Program-made: the position numbers and the translations under genes
Part shown: piece after piece, positions 1-8,440 of the stretch
How the letters are laid out: every line of letters starts with the position of its first letter
Numbering within the stretch: position 1 is the first letter of the stretch
NCBI GenBank assembly: GCA_027492585.1
Contig: JAPUEK010000092.1
Span: forward strand, 1 to 39,393
Length of the DNA stretch: 39,393 nt
Reading direction: 5' to 3'
DNA from: Paracoccaceae bacterium
GTDB lineage: Bacteria > Pseudomonadota > Alphaproteobacteria > Rhodobacterales > Rhodobacteraceae
The notes under the pieces: model-generated
Told to the model about the DNA's origin: nothing
What the model saw: only the letters and a program-made list of their open reading frames with translations
The model's database searches: none

Positions 1-28
1 CCCCTCCGGACCTCCCCGCAGGATATTT
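1..28. repeat. Dispersed intergenic repeat, copy 1
   Basis: These 28 bases, which contain the core CCTCCCCGCAGGATATTT, recur exactly at 33189-33216. The copies diverge immediately after ATATTT. Both lie outside genes. Similar GGATATTT-containing intergenic repeats are common in Rhodobacter-group genomes (recalled knowledge). The copy starts at the window edge, so it may extend further left. Confidence 0.75.
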
Positions 29-357
29 ATGCACAGGGGATGGGGGGAGGTTCCGCTCGGCTTTGCCCGTTCCGGTCTGAAGCTCGGCTGGCTTTGGGCT
101 GCGGGCAGGCTCGTGGCTTTCGGGGTGGGATGGCGTGGACTTTGCCGTATTCCGGGGGCTCGGGGCTTGGCCAGAGGTGGCGAGGCTTGGCCCCGGCTGC
201 CGTAGAGAGCCACAGGCGGGGAGAGGGTGGGGGCCTTGGCCCATGGCGGCGGCGCCGGTCTTCCCCGGAGGCAGCGCGGCGGTCGCCTTCGGGAAAGCAC
301 CACCGCCTCCAGGTTCATCTGATCGGAACACTCCCGGCCGGAGACGGGTGCCAGGAC
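29..357. other. Non-coding stretch, no gene recognised
   Basis: This GC-rich stretch lies between the repeat and the 3' end of the oxidoreductase gene. The open frames here are arginine, glycine and proline rich and resemble no protein family I know. No convincing ribosome-binding site precedes them. I see no RNA gene or mobile-element signature. Confidence 0.5.
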
Positions 358-383
358 GGGTGAAGGAGGCTACCCCTTCACCC
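358..383 (-). terminator. Hairpin across the stop codon of the oxidoreductase gene
   Basis: A perfect 9-bp inverted repeat, GGGTGAAGG (358-366) and CCTTCACCC (375-383), encloses an 8-base loop that contains the TAG stop (complement of 370-372). It could end or protect the 3' end of the minus-strand operon transcript. No T-tract follows on the minus strand, so intrinsic termination is uncertain. Confidence 0.4.
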
Positions 384-2823
384 GCGCGCCCTGCGGATCG
401 TACCAGGGCCGCAGGCCGATCTCGACCGGATAGCGCTTCCAGGCGATTTCCACCTGCCACTCCCCGGCGGCGAGCCAGTCGGCGCTCACCCCCTCCGCAT
501 GGCTCACATAGCCGAGGCCGAGGGAGGCGCCGGTCCGGTGGCCATAAGCGCCGGAGGTGACGGAGCCGACGATCGCCCCGTCCCGCAGGATCGGCTCGTT
601 GTGGAACATCATCGGCGCTTCCGCCCCGCCCGGCAGACGCAACTGCACCATGCGCCGGGTCAGCGGCCGCGCCTTCTGCGCGACAAGCGCCTCGCGCCCG
701 GTGAAGCCACCGGCCTTGTCCATGGCCACGGCAAAGCCGAGACCGGCCTGGAAAGGCGTGTCCTCCTCGCCGATGTCATGGCCCCAGTGGCGGTAACCCT
801 TTTCCATCCGCAGCGAGTTGATGGCGAAATAGCCGCCCATCTTCAGCCCGAATTCCGCCCCCGCCTCCACCAGCCGGTCGAAGACATGGGCGGCGAATTC
901 GGTCGGCATGTAGAGCTCGTAGCCCTGCTCGCCCACATAGGTCAGCCGGCTCGCGCGGACGCGGGCATAGCCGAGGTCGATCTCCCGGCTGGTGGCGAAG
1001 GGGAAGGCCGCATCGGAGAAATCGGCAGGGGAAAGCCGCTGCAGGAGCGCCCGCGCCTTCGGCCCCATCAGCGCCAGCATCGGCAGGGCCGAGGTCACGT
1101 CGCGCACGAAGACATGGGCGCCCTCCGGAATGGCGCGGGTCAGCCAGGCCAGATCGCGGCGCTGCGAGACGGCGATGGTGACGACGAGGAACTCGGTCGC
1201 CGAGATCCGCGTGACGGTCACATCCGCCTCGATCCCGCCCTGCGGGTTCAGCCATTGGGTATAGACCACCCGCCCCGGTGCCACATCAACCTCATTGGCG
1301 CAGACCCGGTTCAGAAGGGCCGCCGCATCGCGCCCCTCGACCGCATATTTCACGAAACAGCTATGGTCGAAGAGCGTGACCGCCTCCGCCGTGGCCCGAC
1401 ATTCCGCCGCACAGGCCTCGAACCAGCTTGGCCGGCCATAGGAATAGGTCACCTCCGGCGCGGTGCCGGGGGCGCCGAAGAAGCCGGGGCGCTCCCAGCC
1501 CGCCGCCTCGGTCATCCAGGCGCCAAGGTCCAGAAGCCGGTCGTGGAAGGGGCTGCGCCGCACCCCGCGCGCCGTGGTGAACTGCCGCGACGGCCAGTGC
1601 ATGTCGAAGAGAAGGCCGAGCGTCTCGGTGGTGCGGTCCTCCAGATACTTGCGGTTGCCCTGAAAGCTCTGCATCCGGCGCACATCGACATCCATCAGCT
1701 CCACCGGCGGGCGGCGGTCGCGGATCCAGTCGGCAAGGGCCTTGCCCACCCCGCCCGAGGACAGGATGCCGATGGAGTTGAAACCGGTGGCGCAGAAGAG
1801 GCCCGGCACTTCCGGCGTCTCGCCGAGAAGATAGCGGTCGTCGGGGGTGAAGCTTTCCGGCCCGTTGAAGAAAAGCTGCACCCCGGTCCGCTCCAGCACC
1901 GGCACCCGGCGGGTGGCGGTTTCAAGGAGCGGCGCGATATGGTCGAGATCCTCGGGCAAGGCGTCGAAGCAGAACTCCTCCGGGATGCCCTTCTGGCCCC
2001 AGGGCTTGGCGTTCGGCTCGAAGAAGCCGACCAGAAGCTTGCCGGCATCCTCCTTGTAATAGGTCCATTCGTCGCCGAGGAAGAGGACGGGCAGATCGCG
2101 GGGCAGGTCCGCCACGGGTTCGGTCACGATGTAGAAATGCTCGGCGGCGTGCAGGGGCAGGGTGACGCCGATCTCGGCGGCCAGATCGCGCGACCACATG
2201 CCGCCGCAGATCACCACGGTCTTGGCCCGGATCGGGCCGTTCGCCGTCATCACCCCGGCGGCCTTGCCGTTTTCCACCAGAATCCGCGTGACCGGCGTGT
2301 GTTCCAGAATCCGCGCCCCGCCCATCCGCGCGCCCTTGGCATAGGCCATGGTCACATCGGCCGGGTTCACCTGCCCGTCCTGCGGAAACCAGAAGCCGCC
2401 GACGATGCCCCCGGTCGAGATCGGCGCCCAGCGTTCCTTGATCTCCCCCGGCGTCACCGGCTCCACCGGCAGGCCGAAGTTGCGCCCCATGGAGGCGCCG
2501 CGCGCCAGTTCCTCATAGCGGGCCGGGGTGTTGGCGACGCGCAGCGAGCCGTGGCGCTTGAAGCCGGTGGCCTGCCCGGTCTCCGCCTCCAGCGTGCCGA
2601 AAAGCTCGCCCGTGTATTTCGCCAGCTCCGTCATGCGCCGCGTGGCGCGCAACTGCGTCACCAGCCCCGCCGCGTGCCAGGTGGTGCCGCAGGTGAGTTG
2701 CCTGCGCTCGCACAGCACGACATCGGTGATGCCGATCTTGGTCAGGTGATAGGCGATGGAACATCCGGCAATGCCGCCGCCGATGATCACAACTTCGGCG
2801 CGGTCGGGGAAATCAGCGGTCAT
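370..2823 (-). CDS. FAD-dependent oxidoreductase with GcvT domain (dimethylglycine/sarcosine dehydrogenase-like)
   Basis: The 817-residue product has the two-part architecture of dimethylglycine and sarcosine dehydrogenases. The N-terminal half (about residues 8-400) is a DAO-type FAD domain with the dinucleotide motif [16 protein letters not shown] near residue 12. It also has a TTWHAAGL segment near residue 48, whose His matches the site where the mammalian enzymes attach FAD covalently. The C-terminal half (about 430-810) is a GcvT-like aminomethyltransferase/folate-binding fold. Such enzymes oxidatively demethylate N-methyl amines and pass the one-carbon unit to tetrahydrofolate. It is the last gene of the minus-strand operon, 75 bp downstream of the NCS1 permease. 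The exact substrate (dimethylglycine, sarcosine or another N-methyl amine) cannot be read from sequence. The family assignment is secure. Confidence 0.88.
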   Translation of the reverse strand: MTADFPDRAEVVIIGGGIAGCSIAYHLTKIGITDVVLCERRQLTCGTTWHAAGLVTQLRATRRMTELAKYTGELFGTLEAETGQATGFKRHGSLRVANTPARYEELARGASMGRNFGLPVEPVTPGEIKERWAPISTGGIVGGFWFPQDGQVNPADVTMAYAKGARMGGARILEHTPVTRILVENGKAAGVMTANGPIRAKTVVICGGMWSRDLAAEIGVTLPLHAAEHFYIVTEPVADLPRDLPVLFLGDEWTYYKEDAGKLLVGFFEPNAKPWGQKGIPEEFCFDALPEDLDHIAPLLETATRRVPVLERTGVQLFFNGPESFTPDDRYLLGETPEVPGLFCATGFNSIGILSSGGVGKALADWIRDRRPPVELMDVDVRRMQSFQGNRKYLEDRTTETLGLLFDMHWPSRQFTTARGVRRSPFHDRLLDLGAWMTEAAGWERPGFFGAPGTAPEVTYSYGRPSWFEACAAECRATAEAVTLFDHSCFVKYAVEGRDAAALLNRVCANEVDVAPGRVVYTQWLNPQGGIEADVTVTRISATEFLVVTIAVSQRRDLAWLTRAIPEGAHVFVRDVTSALPMLALMGPKARALLQRLSPADFSDAAFPFATSREIDLGYARVRASRLTYVGEQGYELYMPTEFAAHVFDRLVEAGAEFGLKMGGYFAINSLRMEKGYRHWGHDIGEEDTPFQAGLGFAVAMDKAGGFTGREALVAQKARPLTRRMVQLRLPGGAEAPMMFHNEPILRDGAIVGSVTSGAYGHRTGASLGLGYVSHAEGVSADWLAAGEWQVEIAWKRYPVEIGLRPWYDPQGARVKG

Positions 2824-2850
2824 CTGCGTCTCTCGGGGGAAGGGGGGAAA

Positions 2851-2878
2851 GGGGCCGCACCAACCAAGGCACGGCCCC
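2851..2878 (-). other. Intergenic hairpin between permease and oxidoreductase genes
   Basis: GGGGCCG (2851-2857) and CGGCCCC (2872-2878) form a 7-bp stem with a 14-base loop in the 75-bp gap. On the minus-strand transcript it precedes a C/T-rich stretch and the next start codon. It may act as a processing site or weak attenuator. Confidence 0.35.
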
Positions 2879-2898
2879 GCTATCGGTCCGGATCGGGA

Positions 2899-4290
2899 TC
2901 AGTACCCGCCCTTGCCGGCGGGCTTGACCACCAGCACCGTCACAACCACATGCACCAGCCCGCCGACAAAGGCCGTCGGAAGGGCGGCAGTGGTGTAGTC
3001 AAAGGGCGAATGGCTGGCATAGCTGATCGGGTCGAGCAGGTAGAGATAGGTCCCCACCCCCGCCGCCATCCCCGCCAGCGAGGCGATGTTGAAGCCGCCC
3101 CAGAAGCGGTAAGGGCTGGCCGCATCCCCGGCGAAGAGGCCGCGGGCCGAGATCCGGCGCTTCCGCAGCAGGTAGTAATCCGCGATCTGGATGCCGCAAA
3201 GGGGTGCGAAGCCCACGCCGATGAAGGCAAGGAAGGTGCCGAAATTGGCGAAGAACAGCTCCGGGATCAGCAGCCCCACCACCCCCACCGGCGCGATGGA
3301 GATCAGCAGCAGGATCGGCCAAGACAGTTTCGACAGCGCCGGCACATGGCGCAGCCCGATGGAGGAGGCATAGACCCCCGCCACCGCCGTCCCGAGATTG
3401 GCCGCCGCCACGAAAAGGAGCGCGATCACCCCGTAGACCGGCCCGCCCACCGTCCGCATCCATTCGGCGGGGTCGGAGACCTGCAACACCAGAATCCCCG
3501 CGATGCCGATGGCCGACAGCACCGGCACCGGCACCCCCATGCCGAGCATGATCGGCAGCGCCGCCGTCCGCCCGTTCGGGGCCATCCGCACCATGGCGCC
3601 GATATAGGGCCACCAGGACAGAAGCGAGACGATGCCGATCTCCACCCCGGTCGTGAAGTTCCATTGCGCGCTTTCGGAGGCATAGGCGGGAACTGCCGTG
3701 CTCAGATCCTCCCAGCGTTGCGAGACGAGGATGTAGAGCATCCACATGCCGACGAAGACATGGGCGACGAGGATCTTCGCCACCCGGTCCACCCCGGAAG
3801 AGCCTTTCAGCAGGAACAGGAACACGAGCACCGAGGCCAGGAGCACCGTCACCGGCACAAGCGCGCCGCCTGCGGTTTCCCCGGTCAGCCCGAGCGCGAG
3901 CAGCAGTTGCGCGGTCGATTTGGCGAAGAAGATCAGCAGCAGCGAGTTCCAGCCGACGATGGAGACGAATTGCATCGCCGCCGGCAGCACCCAGCCGCGC
4001 GATCCGAACTGCGGCTTCGAGGAGGCGATGGAATCCACCCCGAAGCGGATCGACACCGGCACCGCGGCAAGCGCCACGATCAGCATACCGATCATGCTTC
4101 CGGCGAAGAGCGCCAGAAACCCGGCCTTGAAGCCGAGGTAATAGCCGACATATTCGCCGATGATGTAGCACCAGGTTGCCGCGGCCGCGGTGGCCAGCGA
4201 GATGCCGAGCTTCCACGGCCCCCAGGTCCGCTCGGCGCGCAGCAGCGGCCAGGCGCTTTTGTCGGCCTCGATCAGGATGTCTTCGGCCAT
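2899..4290 (-). CDS. NCS1-family permease (cytosine/purine-type secondary transporter)
   Basis: The 463-residue protein is very hydrophobic, with about 12 predicted membrane helices. It has the overall pattern of the nucleobase:cation symporter-1 family: an N-terminal RTWGPWKLG segment before helix 1, paired glycine-rich helices, and a GVGFAPLCGIQIADYYLLRKR segment near residue 375, characteristic of NCS1 transporters. It probably imports a small nitrogen-containing solute using a cation gradient. The gene starts 1 base after the stop of the 52-residue membrane protein, so the two are translationally coupled. Aldehyde dehydrogenase and dimethylglycine-dehydrogenase-like neighbours suggest an amine or methylated-amine substrate rather than a nucleobase. 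That substrate is an inference. Confidence 0.85.
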   Translation of the reverse strand: MAEDILIEADKSAWPLLRAERTWGPWKLGISLATAAAATWCYIIGEYVGYYLGFKAGFLALFAGSMIGMLIVALAAVPVSIRFGVDSIASSKPQFGSRGWVLPAAMQFVSIVGWNSLLLIFFAKSTAQLLLALGLTGETAGGALVPVTVLLASVLVFLFLLKGSSGVDRVAKILVAHVFVGMWMLYILVSQRWEDLSTAVPAYASESAQWNFTTGVEIGIVSLLSWWPYIGAMVRMAPNGRTAALPIMLGMGVPVPVLSAIGIAGILVLQVSDPAEWMRTVGGPVYGVIALLFVAAANLGTAVAGVYASSIGLRHVPALSKLSWPILLLISIAPVGVVGLLIPELFFANFGTFLAFIGVGFAPLCGIQIADYYLLRKRRISARGLFAGDAASPYRFWGGFNIASLAGMAAGVGTYLYLLDPISYASHSPFDYTTAALPTAFVGGLVHVVVTVLVVKPAGKGGY

Positions 4291-4291
4291 C

Positions 4292-4450
4292 TCAGCTTCT
4301 CCCCAGCCAGATGGCGAGGATCGGCAGCAGGATGCCGAGCAGGATCAGCGCCGCCCAGGCGCCACCGTCATAATCCTCCCCCTGGTTTTCGGGCCGCTCC
4401 AGCAGCGCCAGCCGCCGTTCGAGTTCCGGGTCAAGCTCTTGTGCAGGCAT
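4292..4450 (-). CDS. 52-residue single-helix membrane protein, possible permease accessory subunit
   Basis: I place the start at the ATG complementary to 4448-4450, giving MPAQELDPELERRLALLE at the N-terminus. The longer upstream reading in this frame lacks character. The first 30 residues are acidic and charged. The last ~22 (about residues 31-50) are a single hydrophobic helix, AALILLGILLPILAIWL, ending in GRS. The reading direction suggests N-terminus inside or outside depending on the charge rule, so topology is open. The stop lies 1 base before the permease start, a spacing typical of coupled subunits. I do not recognise a named family. By analogy with small subunits of other secondary transporters it could stabilise or regulate the permease, but this is inference. 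Confidence 0.7.
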   Translation of the reverse strand: MPAQELDPELERRLALLERPENQGEDYDGGAWAALILLGILLPILAIWLGRS

Positions 4451-4539
4451 AGTCCCTCTCCGTTGTTGTCGGGTGTGATGTCTGATTCCAGATCGTTCAT
4501 TTGGGTGTGGGCCGTTCAGGGCCTTTCTCAGGGCCGATC

Positions 4540-6054
4540 TCAGGGCCGGAAGCTTTCGCCGTCCGCATAGGGGAACCACCAGAAATCCTGTTTCTCGGCC
4601 TTGGGGTCGATCATCACGAACTTGGTGTTCTGGAACTGCGACAGCCCCTCCGGGCCAAGCTGGCGGCCGGTGCCGGTCATCTTGCGGCCGCCGAAGGGCA
4701 GGGCGTCGTTGTCAAGGAGCGGCGCGTTGATCCACAGGATGCCGGATTCGATCTCGGCCACGGCGCGGAACATCTCGTCGGGGTTCAGCGTGTAAAGGTT
4801 GCCGCCGAGCCCGTAGCGCGAGGCGTTGGCGAGCCGGATCGCCTCGTCGAAATCGGCGACCTTGCAGATGGGGGCGACCGGGCCGAAAGGCTCCTCGTTG
4901 AGGATCTCCATGTCCGGGGTCACGCCGGTCAGCACCGTCGGCTCCACGAACCAGCCCTGATTGAGCCCCGCCGGACGCCCGCCGCCGAAGGCCGCGACGG
5001 CGCCCTGCTCGCGGGCGCGGGCGATCATCGCCTCGAAGCGGTCGCGCTGCCTGCGGGTCGCCATCGGCCCCATGTCCACCCGGCCAAGGCCATTGCCGAC
5101 GCGCAGCTTCGCCGCCTCCGCCACCAGCCGCTCGACGAATTCGTCATGGATGGCTTCATGGACATAGAACCGCTCCGCCGAGGTGCAGACCTGCCCGCAG
5201 TTGAGATAGGCCGCAAAGGCCGCGCCGCGTGCCGCGATGTCGAGCGGGGCCGAGGGCATGACGATGAAGGGGTCGTTGCCGGAAGCCTCGATCAGGCAGG
5301 GCTTGAAGCTTTCCGCACAGGTCCGCGCCACCGCCTGACCGACCGCGACCGATCCGGTATAGGCGACGCCATGGGTCTTCGGGCTGGCGATGAGCCGCTG
5401 GCCCACCCGCCCGCCGCCGGTCACGACCTGCATGAGGCCGGGGGGAAGGTCCGCGAAAACCTCCATGAATTTCAAGGTGGTTACGCTCGTCTGTTCATGC
5501 GGCTTCACGATCACCGCATTGCCGGCCGCAAGGGCCGCAGAGGCTTCCCAGCACAGCAGCACCAGCGGATAGTTGAAGGGCAGCACGATGACGATGGTGC
5601 CGAGAGGCTCCTTCACCGCGAAATGGAACTGGCCGGGAACCGTGGTGCCGGCAAGGCGGCCGGTCTCGTGGCGGGCGATCTCGGCGTAATAGTCGATGGC
5701 GGTCGCGCACCAGGACACTTCATCGACGGATTCCTTGAAGGGCTTGCCCTCCTCCCGCGTCAGATATTCGGCGAAGCGGCTTTTGTCGCGGCGGATCACG
5801 GCGGCGATGTCATGCAGGATCACCGCCCGCGAGCGGCTGTCCATCGCCTGCCATTTGCGGCGGGCGGCGTCGGCGATGTCGATGGCCTGATCGACCTCCG
5901 CATCGCTGGCGTTGGCGACCCGGCCCAGAAGCGCCTCGGTGGCGGGTTCGATGATGTCGAAGCCGCCGGAGGCGCTGCTTTCGACATATTCACCGCCCAG
6001 ATACAGCTTGCCCGACAGCCGCGCAAACTCCTCCAACGTGGAAAGATCACTCAT
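4540..6054 (-). CDS. NAD(P)-dependent aldehyde dehydrogenase
   Basis: The 504-residue protein is a full-length ALDH-superfamily member. It has the oxyanion-hole Asn in PFNYPL (about residue 160), the cofactor loop AYTGSVAVGQ (about 233-242), the general-base Glu in LIEASGND (about 258) and the catalytic Cys in NCGQVCTSAER (about 292). The C-terminal EEPFGPVAP and PFGGRKMTGTGRQ motifs are also present. It should oxidise an aldehyde to the carboxylate. The Glu region reads EASGND rather than the usual ELGGK, marking a less common subfamily. It is the first gene of the minus-strand operon, just downstream of the regulator's divergent promoter. A role in oxidising a betaine-type or amine-derived aldehyde fits the neighbours but is not proven. 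Confidence 0.9.
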   Translation of the reverse strand: MSDLSTLEEFARLSGKLYLGGEYVESSASGGFDIIEPATEALLGRVANASDAEVDQAIDIADAARRKWQAMDSRSRAVILHDIAAVIRRDKSRFAEYLTREEGKPFKESVDEVSWCATAIDYYAEIARHETGRLAGTTVPGQFHFAVKEPLGTIVIVLPFNYPLVLLCWEASAALAAGNAVIVKPHEQTSVTTLKFMEVFADLPPGLMQVVTGGGRVGQRLIASPKTHGVAYTGSVAVGQAVARTCAESFKPCLIEASGNDPFIVMPSAPLDIAARGAAFAAYLNCGQVCTSAERFYVHEAIHDEFVERLVAEAAKLRVGNGLGRVDMGPMATRRQRDRFEAMIARAREQGAVAAFGGGRPAGLNQGWFVEPTVLTGVTPDMEILNEEPFGPVAPICKVADFDEAIRLANASRYGLGGNLYTLNPDEMFRAVAEIESGILWINAPLLDNDALPFGGRKMTGTGRQLGPEGLSQFQNTKFVMIDPKAEKQDFWWFPYADGESFRP

Positions 6055-6099
6055 CCCCGCACCTCCATCCGTGTTCAGTATGTGTTTATAATTTTGATA

Positions 6100-6127
6100 T
6101 GATTGGCATGGAAATTTAAACCAATCA
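6100..6127. promoter_or_regulatory. Candidate operator between aldehyde dehydrogenase and XRE-cupin genes
   Basis: TGATTGG (6100-6106) and CCAATCA (6121-6127) form a perfect 7-bp inverted repeat around a 14-base AT-rich spacer. It sits in the only strongly AT-rich part of the divergent intergenic region, where both promoters should lie. A TATAAA-like box for the minus-strand operon overlaps 6085-6090. The XRE-cupin protein encoded alongside is the natural candidate to bind here. Confidence 0.5.
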
Positions 6128-6219
6128 AGCGCAGAGTAAGACCCGCCCCACGCGGCGTTCGACTTGCATTACCCCGCGCGATTGCCGATATCGGCAGGAC
6201 CGGACCAACGGAGTGCGCT

Positions 6220-6882
6220 GTGCCAAGTTCCGACCTTTCGCCCGAGACCGCCCCCCCCGCCGCCAAGGTGGCGCGCCGCAAGTCCATGACGCGCAAGCCC
6301 ACGCAGGCGCAGGAAAAAGCGCGGTCGCAGGCCAGCGATCTGGCGGTCGGCGCGCGGTTGCGGCTGGTGCGGGAACGGGCGGGGCTGTCGCAGCGCGAAC
6401 TGGCCAAGCGTTCCGGCGTCGCCAATGCCACGATCTCGCTGATCGAGCAGGAGGCCCATGCCCCCTCGCTTGCCTCGCTGCACCGCATCCTCGCCTCGAT
6501 CCCGATCTCGATTGCCGATTTCTTCGCGATTCCCACCTCGCAGCAGAACGTGCTCTTCTATGACGAGGCCGATCTGGCGGTGGTGACGCGCGGGGCGGCC
6601 GATCTGCGGGTCATGGGCAGCGAGCGGCGCGACAAGAAGCTGCAATTCTTCGTGGAGCATTACCAGCCCGGCGCCGGCACGGGACGCGAGCCGCTCGTCC
6701 ATGACGGGGAAACGGCGGCCATCGTCATCGAAGGCACCATCGAGGTGACGGTGGGCGAGGAGAAGCGGGTGCTGACTTCGGGCGGGGGGTATCAGGTCTT
6801 CGGCAGCCAGCCCTACCGGCTCCGCAACATCGGCAAGACGGTGGCGGTGGTGGCCTGCGCCTGTACGCCGCCGATGATCTGA
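6220..6882 (+). CDS. XRE-family transcriptional regulator with C-terminal cupin domain
   Basis: The protein is 220 residues from a GTG at 6220, chosen because ACGGAG lies six bases upstream. An in-frame ATG at 6103 lies inside the AT-rich promoter region and would add a non-conserved tail. Residues about 45-100 form an XRE helix-turn-helix, with LSQRELAKRSGVANATISLIEQ as the recognition segment. Residues about 145-218 form a small cupin barrel (HDGETAAIVIEGTIEVTVG) that likely senses a ligand. This is the layout of PuuR-like regulators of amine catabolism. It is divergent from the ALDH/permease/oxidoreductase operon and probably controls it and itself through the 6100-6127 palindrome. It converges on the ROK gene with a 25-bp gap. 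Confidence 0.87.
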   Translation: MPSSDLSPETAPPAAKVARRKSMTRKPTQAQEKARSQASDLAVGARLRLVRERAGLSQRELAKRSGVANATISLIEQEAHAPSLASLHRILASIPISIADFFAIPTSQQNVLFYDEADLAVVTRGAADLRVMGSERRDKKLQFFVEHYQPGAGTGREPLVHDGETAAIVIEGTIEVTVGEEKRVLTSGGGYQVFGSQPYRLRNIGKTVAVVACACTPPMI

Positions 6883-6907
6883 ACGCGGATCGGCCCCCCG
6901 ACGCCCG

Positions 6908-8182
6908 TCACTGGGCCGCCATCTCCCGCGCCGGGGCGAGCAGCCCCTCGCTGACCGCCGACAGCGCCAGTGCCGCCGCCCCATGCGCCCAGAGCAGATC
7001 CCCCCAGGCGTGGATCTCGATCGGCGCCCGCGCCCGTCCGGTGGGGATGGCGAGATTGCCCATCTCCGCGAGCGTCTCGTCGGCGTAAAGATAGTCGTAG
7101 CGCATCCGCTCCCCTGAAAGGATGATCAGCGCCGGATCGAAAAGGTTGATCACGGTTGACAGGCCAAGCGCCAGATAGCGCCCCGCCCGCCGGAAGATCG
7201 ACCGGGCCGCGACATTGCCGGCCTTGGCATGATCATAAAGGCTTTCGAGCAGCACGTTGATCGGCGGCGTCTCCCGATGGCCGAGGTTCAGCGCCGTCAC
7301 CGCCTCCCGCGCAAGGGCGTAGTCGGCGACATAGGCCTCCAGACAGCCGCGTTGGCCACAACGGCAGAGCGCCCCGTCAAGCTGCACCTTGGTATGGCCG
7401 AGCTCCATCCCGAGCCGCTGTGCGCCCCGGTAGATGCGGTGGTTCATCACGAAGCCCATGCCCACGCCATGTTCGATGGTCACGACCGCGAAATCCGAAA
7501 GACCCCGCCCCGCGCCGAACCACAGTTCCGCCAGGGCGACGAGATTGGCGTCATTGTCGATGCTCACCGGCAGCCCGATCCGGGCCGAGACCGCCGCCGC
7601 CAGCGGCACCATCCGCGCGCTCAGCACCGAGGACCAGAGCACCATGCCTTCCGCCACATCGACGAAGCCCGGCACGCCGATGCCCACGGCGGAGAGGGCG
7701 GCGCGCTCGATCCCCGCCTTGGCGCAGACCCGGCCGAGCAGCGTCTCCACCGCGTCGATCAACTCGGGCAGGGCGAGCGAGCCGGGATCGCGCGGGATCA
7801 CGTCATTGGCGACGAGATTGCCGGCGAAATCGACGATCACCGCCGTATGCTCGCGGTCCGACAGCTTCATCCCCGCGACGTAATGCGCCTGCGCCCGCAC
7901 CCCGAGTGCCACCGCAGGGCGCCCCCGGCCGGCATCGCCCTCGCGCGGGGCGGCGACCTCCTCGATCAGCCCCGCTTCGATCAGTTCGGAGGTGATCGTG
8001 GTCACCGAAGCCGGAGAGACGCCGAGATCCTTGGCCACCTGCACCCGTGGAATCAATCCCGCCGCCCGCACCCTCTCGAACACCTGCTGGCGCAGGGGGC
8101 GCAACGTATCGGAGAGCGGCGGAATCAGCGGCCCGACGCCGCGCCGCCCCTCTGTCGTTTCGTCCTTTGGCACATGCAGCAT
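6908..8182 (-). CDS. xylR: ROK-family transcriptional repressor of the xylose operon
   Basis: The 424-residue protein begins with a winged helix-turn-helix (about residues 35-95, including VAKDLGVSPASVTTITSELIEAGLI). A ROK sugar-kinase-like domain follows, containing the ROK zinc signature CRCGQRGCLEAY (about residue 283) and the ligand-side motif DNDANLVALAELWFGAG (about 214). ROK repressors of this architecture control xylose uptake and catabolism in many alphaproteobacteria. This gene is divergent from xylF with about 260 bp between the starts, which supports the name. It should repress xylFHGBA until xylose or a derivative binds the ROK domain. Its ribosome-binding site is weak, consistent with low expression. 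It should not be confused with the AraC-type XylR of enterobacteria. Confidence 0.85.
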   Translation of the reverse strand: MLHVPKDETTEGRRGVGPLIPPLSDTLRPLRQQVFERVRAAGLIPRVQVAKDLGVSPASVTTITSELIEAGLIEEVAAPREGDAGRGRPAVALGVRAQAHYVAGMKLSDREHTAVIVDFAGNLVANDVIPRDPGSLALPELIDAVETLLGRVCAKAGIERAALSAVGIGVPGFVDVAEGMVLWSSVLSARMVPLAAAVSARIGLPVSIDNDANLVALAELWFGAGRGLSDFAVVTIEHGVGMGFVMNHRIYRGAQRLGMELGHTKVQLDGALCRCGQRGCLEAYVADYALAREAVTALNLGHRETPPINVLLESLYDHAKAGNVAARSIFRRAGRYLALGLSTVINLFDPALIILSGERMRYDYLYADETLAEMGNLAIPTGRARAPIEIHAWGDLLWAHGAAALALSAVSEGLLAPAREMAAQ

Positions 8183-8440
8183 GATTTGTTCTATTTCTAA
8201 ACTAAATAACCGGCGGATTTTGCGGTAGGCGCACAGGGCAGGGGTGTGACATAGCGGTTTCCTTCTCCTCCCGCCTGAAAATTGCTGCGCGGCAGCGAAA
8301 ACCAGAGCGATATTTCATCACCTTCAGACTTGCCCACTAAATTTATTTTGACAACTGAATTTATTATGGGCAATTTTCCTGCGTCACGGCGAATCTGCCG
8401 GGCAGGCCGAACGCTGGCCGCATCCATAGGGAGGATACTC
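8183..8440. promoter_or_regulatory. xylR-xylF divergent control region
   Basis: Two AT-rich blocks stand out. Next to the repressor start is CTAAACTAAATAA (about 8198-8210). Near xylF, CTAAATTTATT (8337-8347) and CTGAATTTATT (8355-8365) are 11-mers with one mismatch, offset by 18 bp. They flank a consensus-like -35 box TTGACA (8348-8353). The whole block is bracketed by TGCCCA (8331-8336) and TGGGCA (8367-8372). The recurring CTAAA/AATTTATT words resemble the AT-rich sites used by ROK repressors, so these are candidate XylR operators. The -10 element downstream is weak. Confidence 0.5.

Noticed and set aside
499-4452. A 1317-codon open frame on the plus strand opposite the oxidoreductase and permease genes
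   Set aside because: It is antisense to two well-supported genes. It is His/Arg/Gly/Pro rich with no family resemblance, as expected for shadow frames in GC-rich DNA.
6103-6219. N-terminal extension of the XRE-cupin regulator from an ATG at 6103
   Set aside because: That start lies inside the AT-rich palindrome and promoter. The GTG at 6220 has a good ribosome-binding site, and the extension has no domain character.
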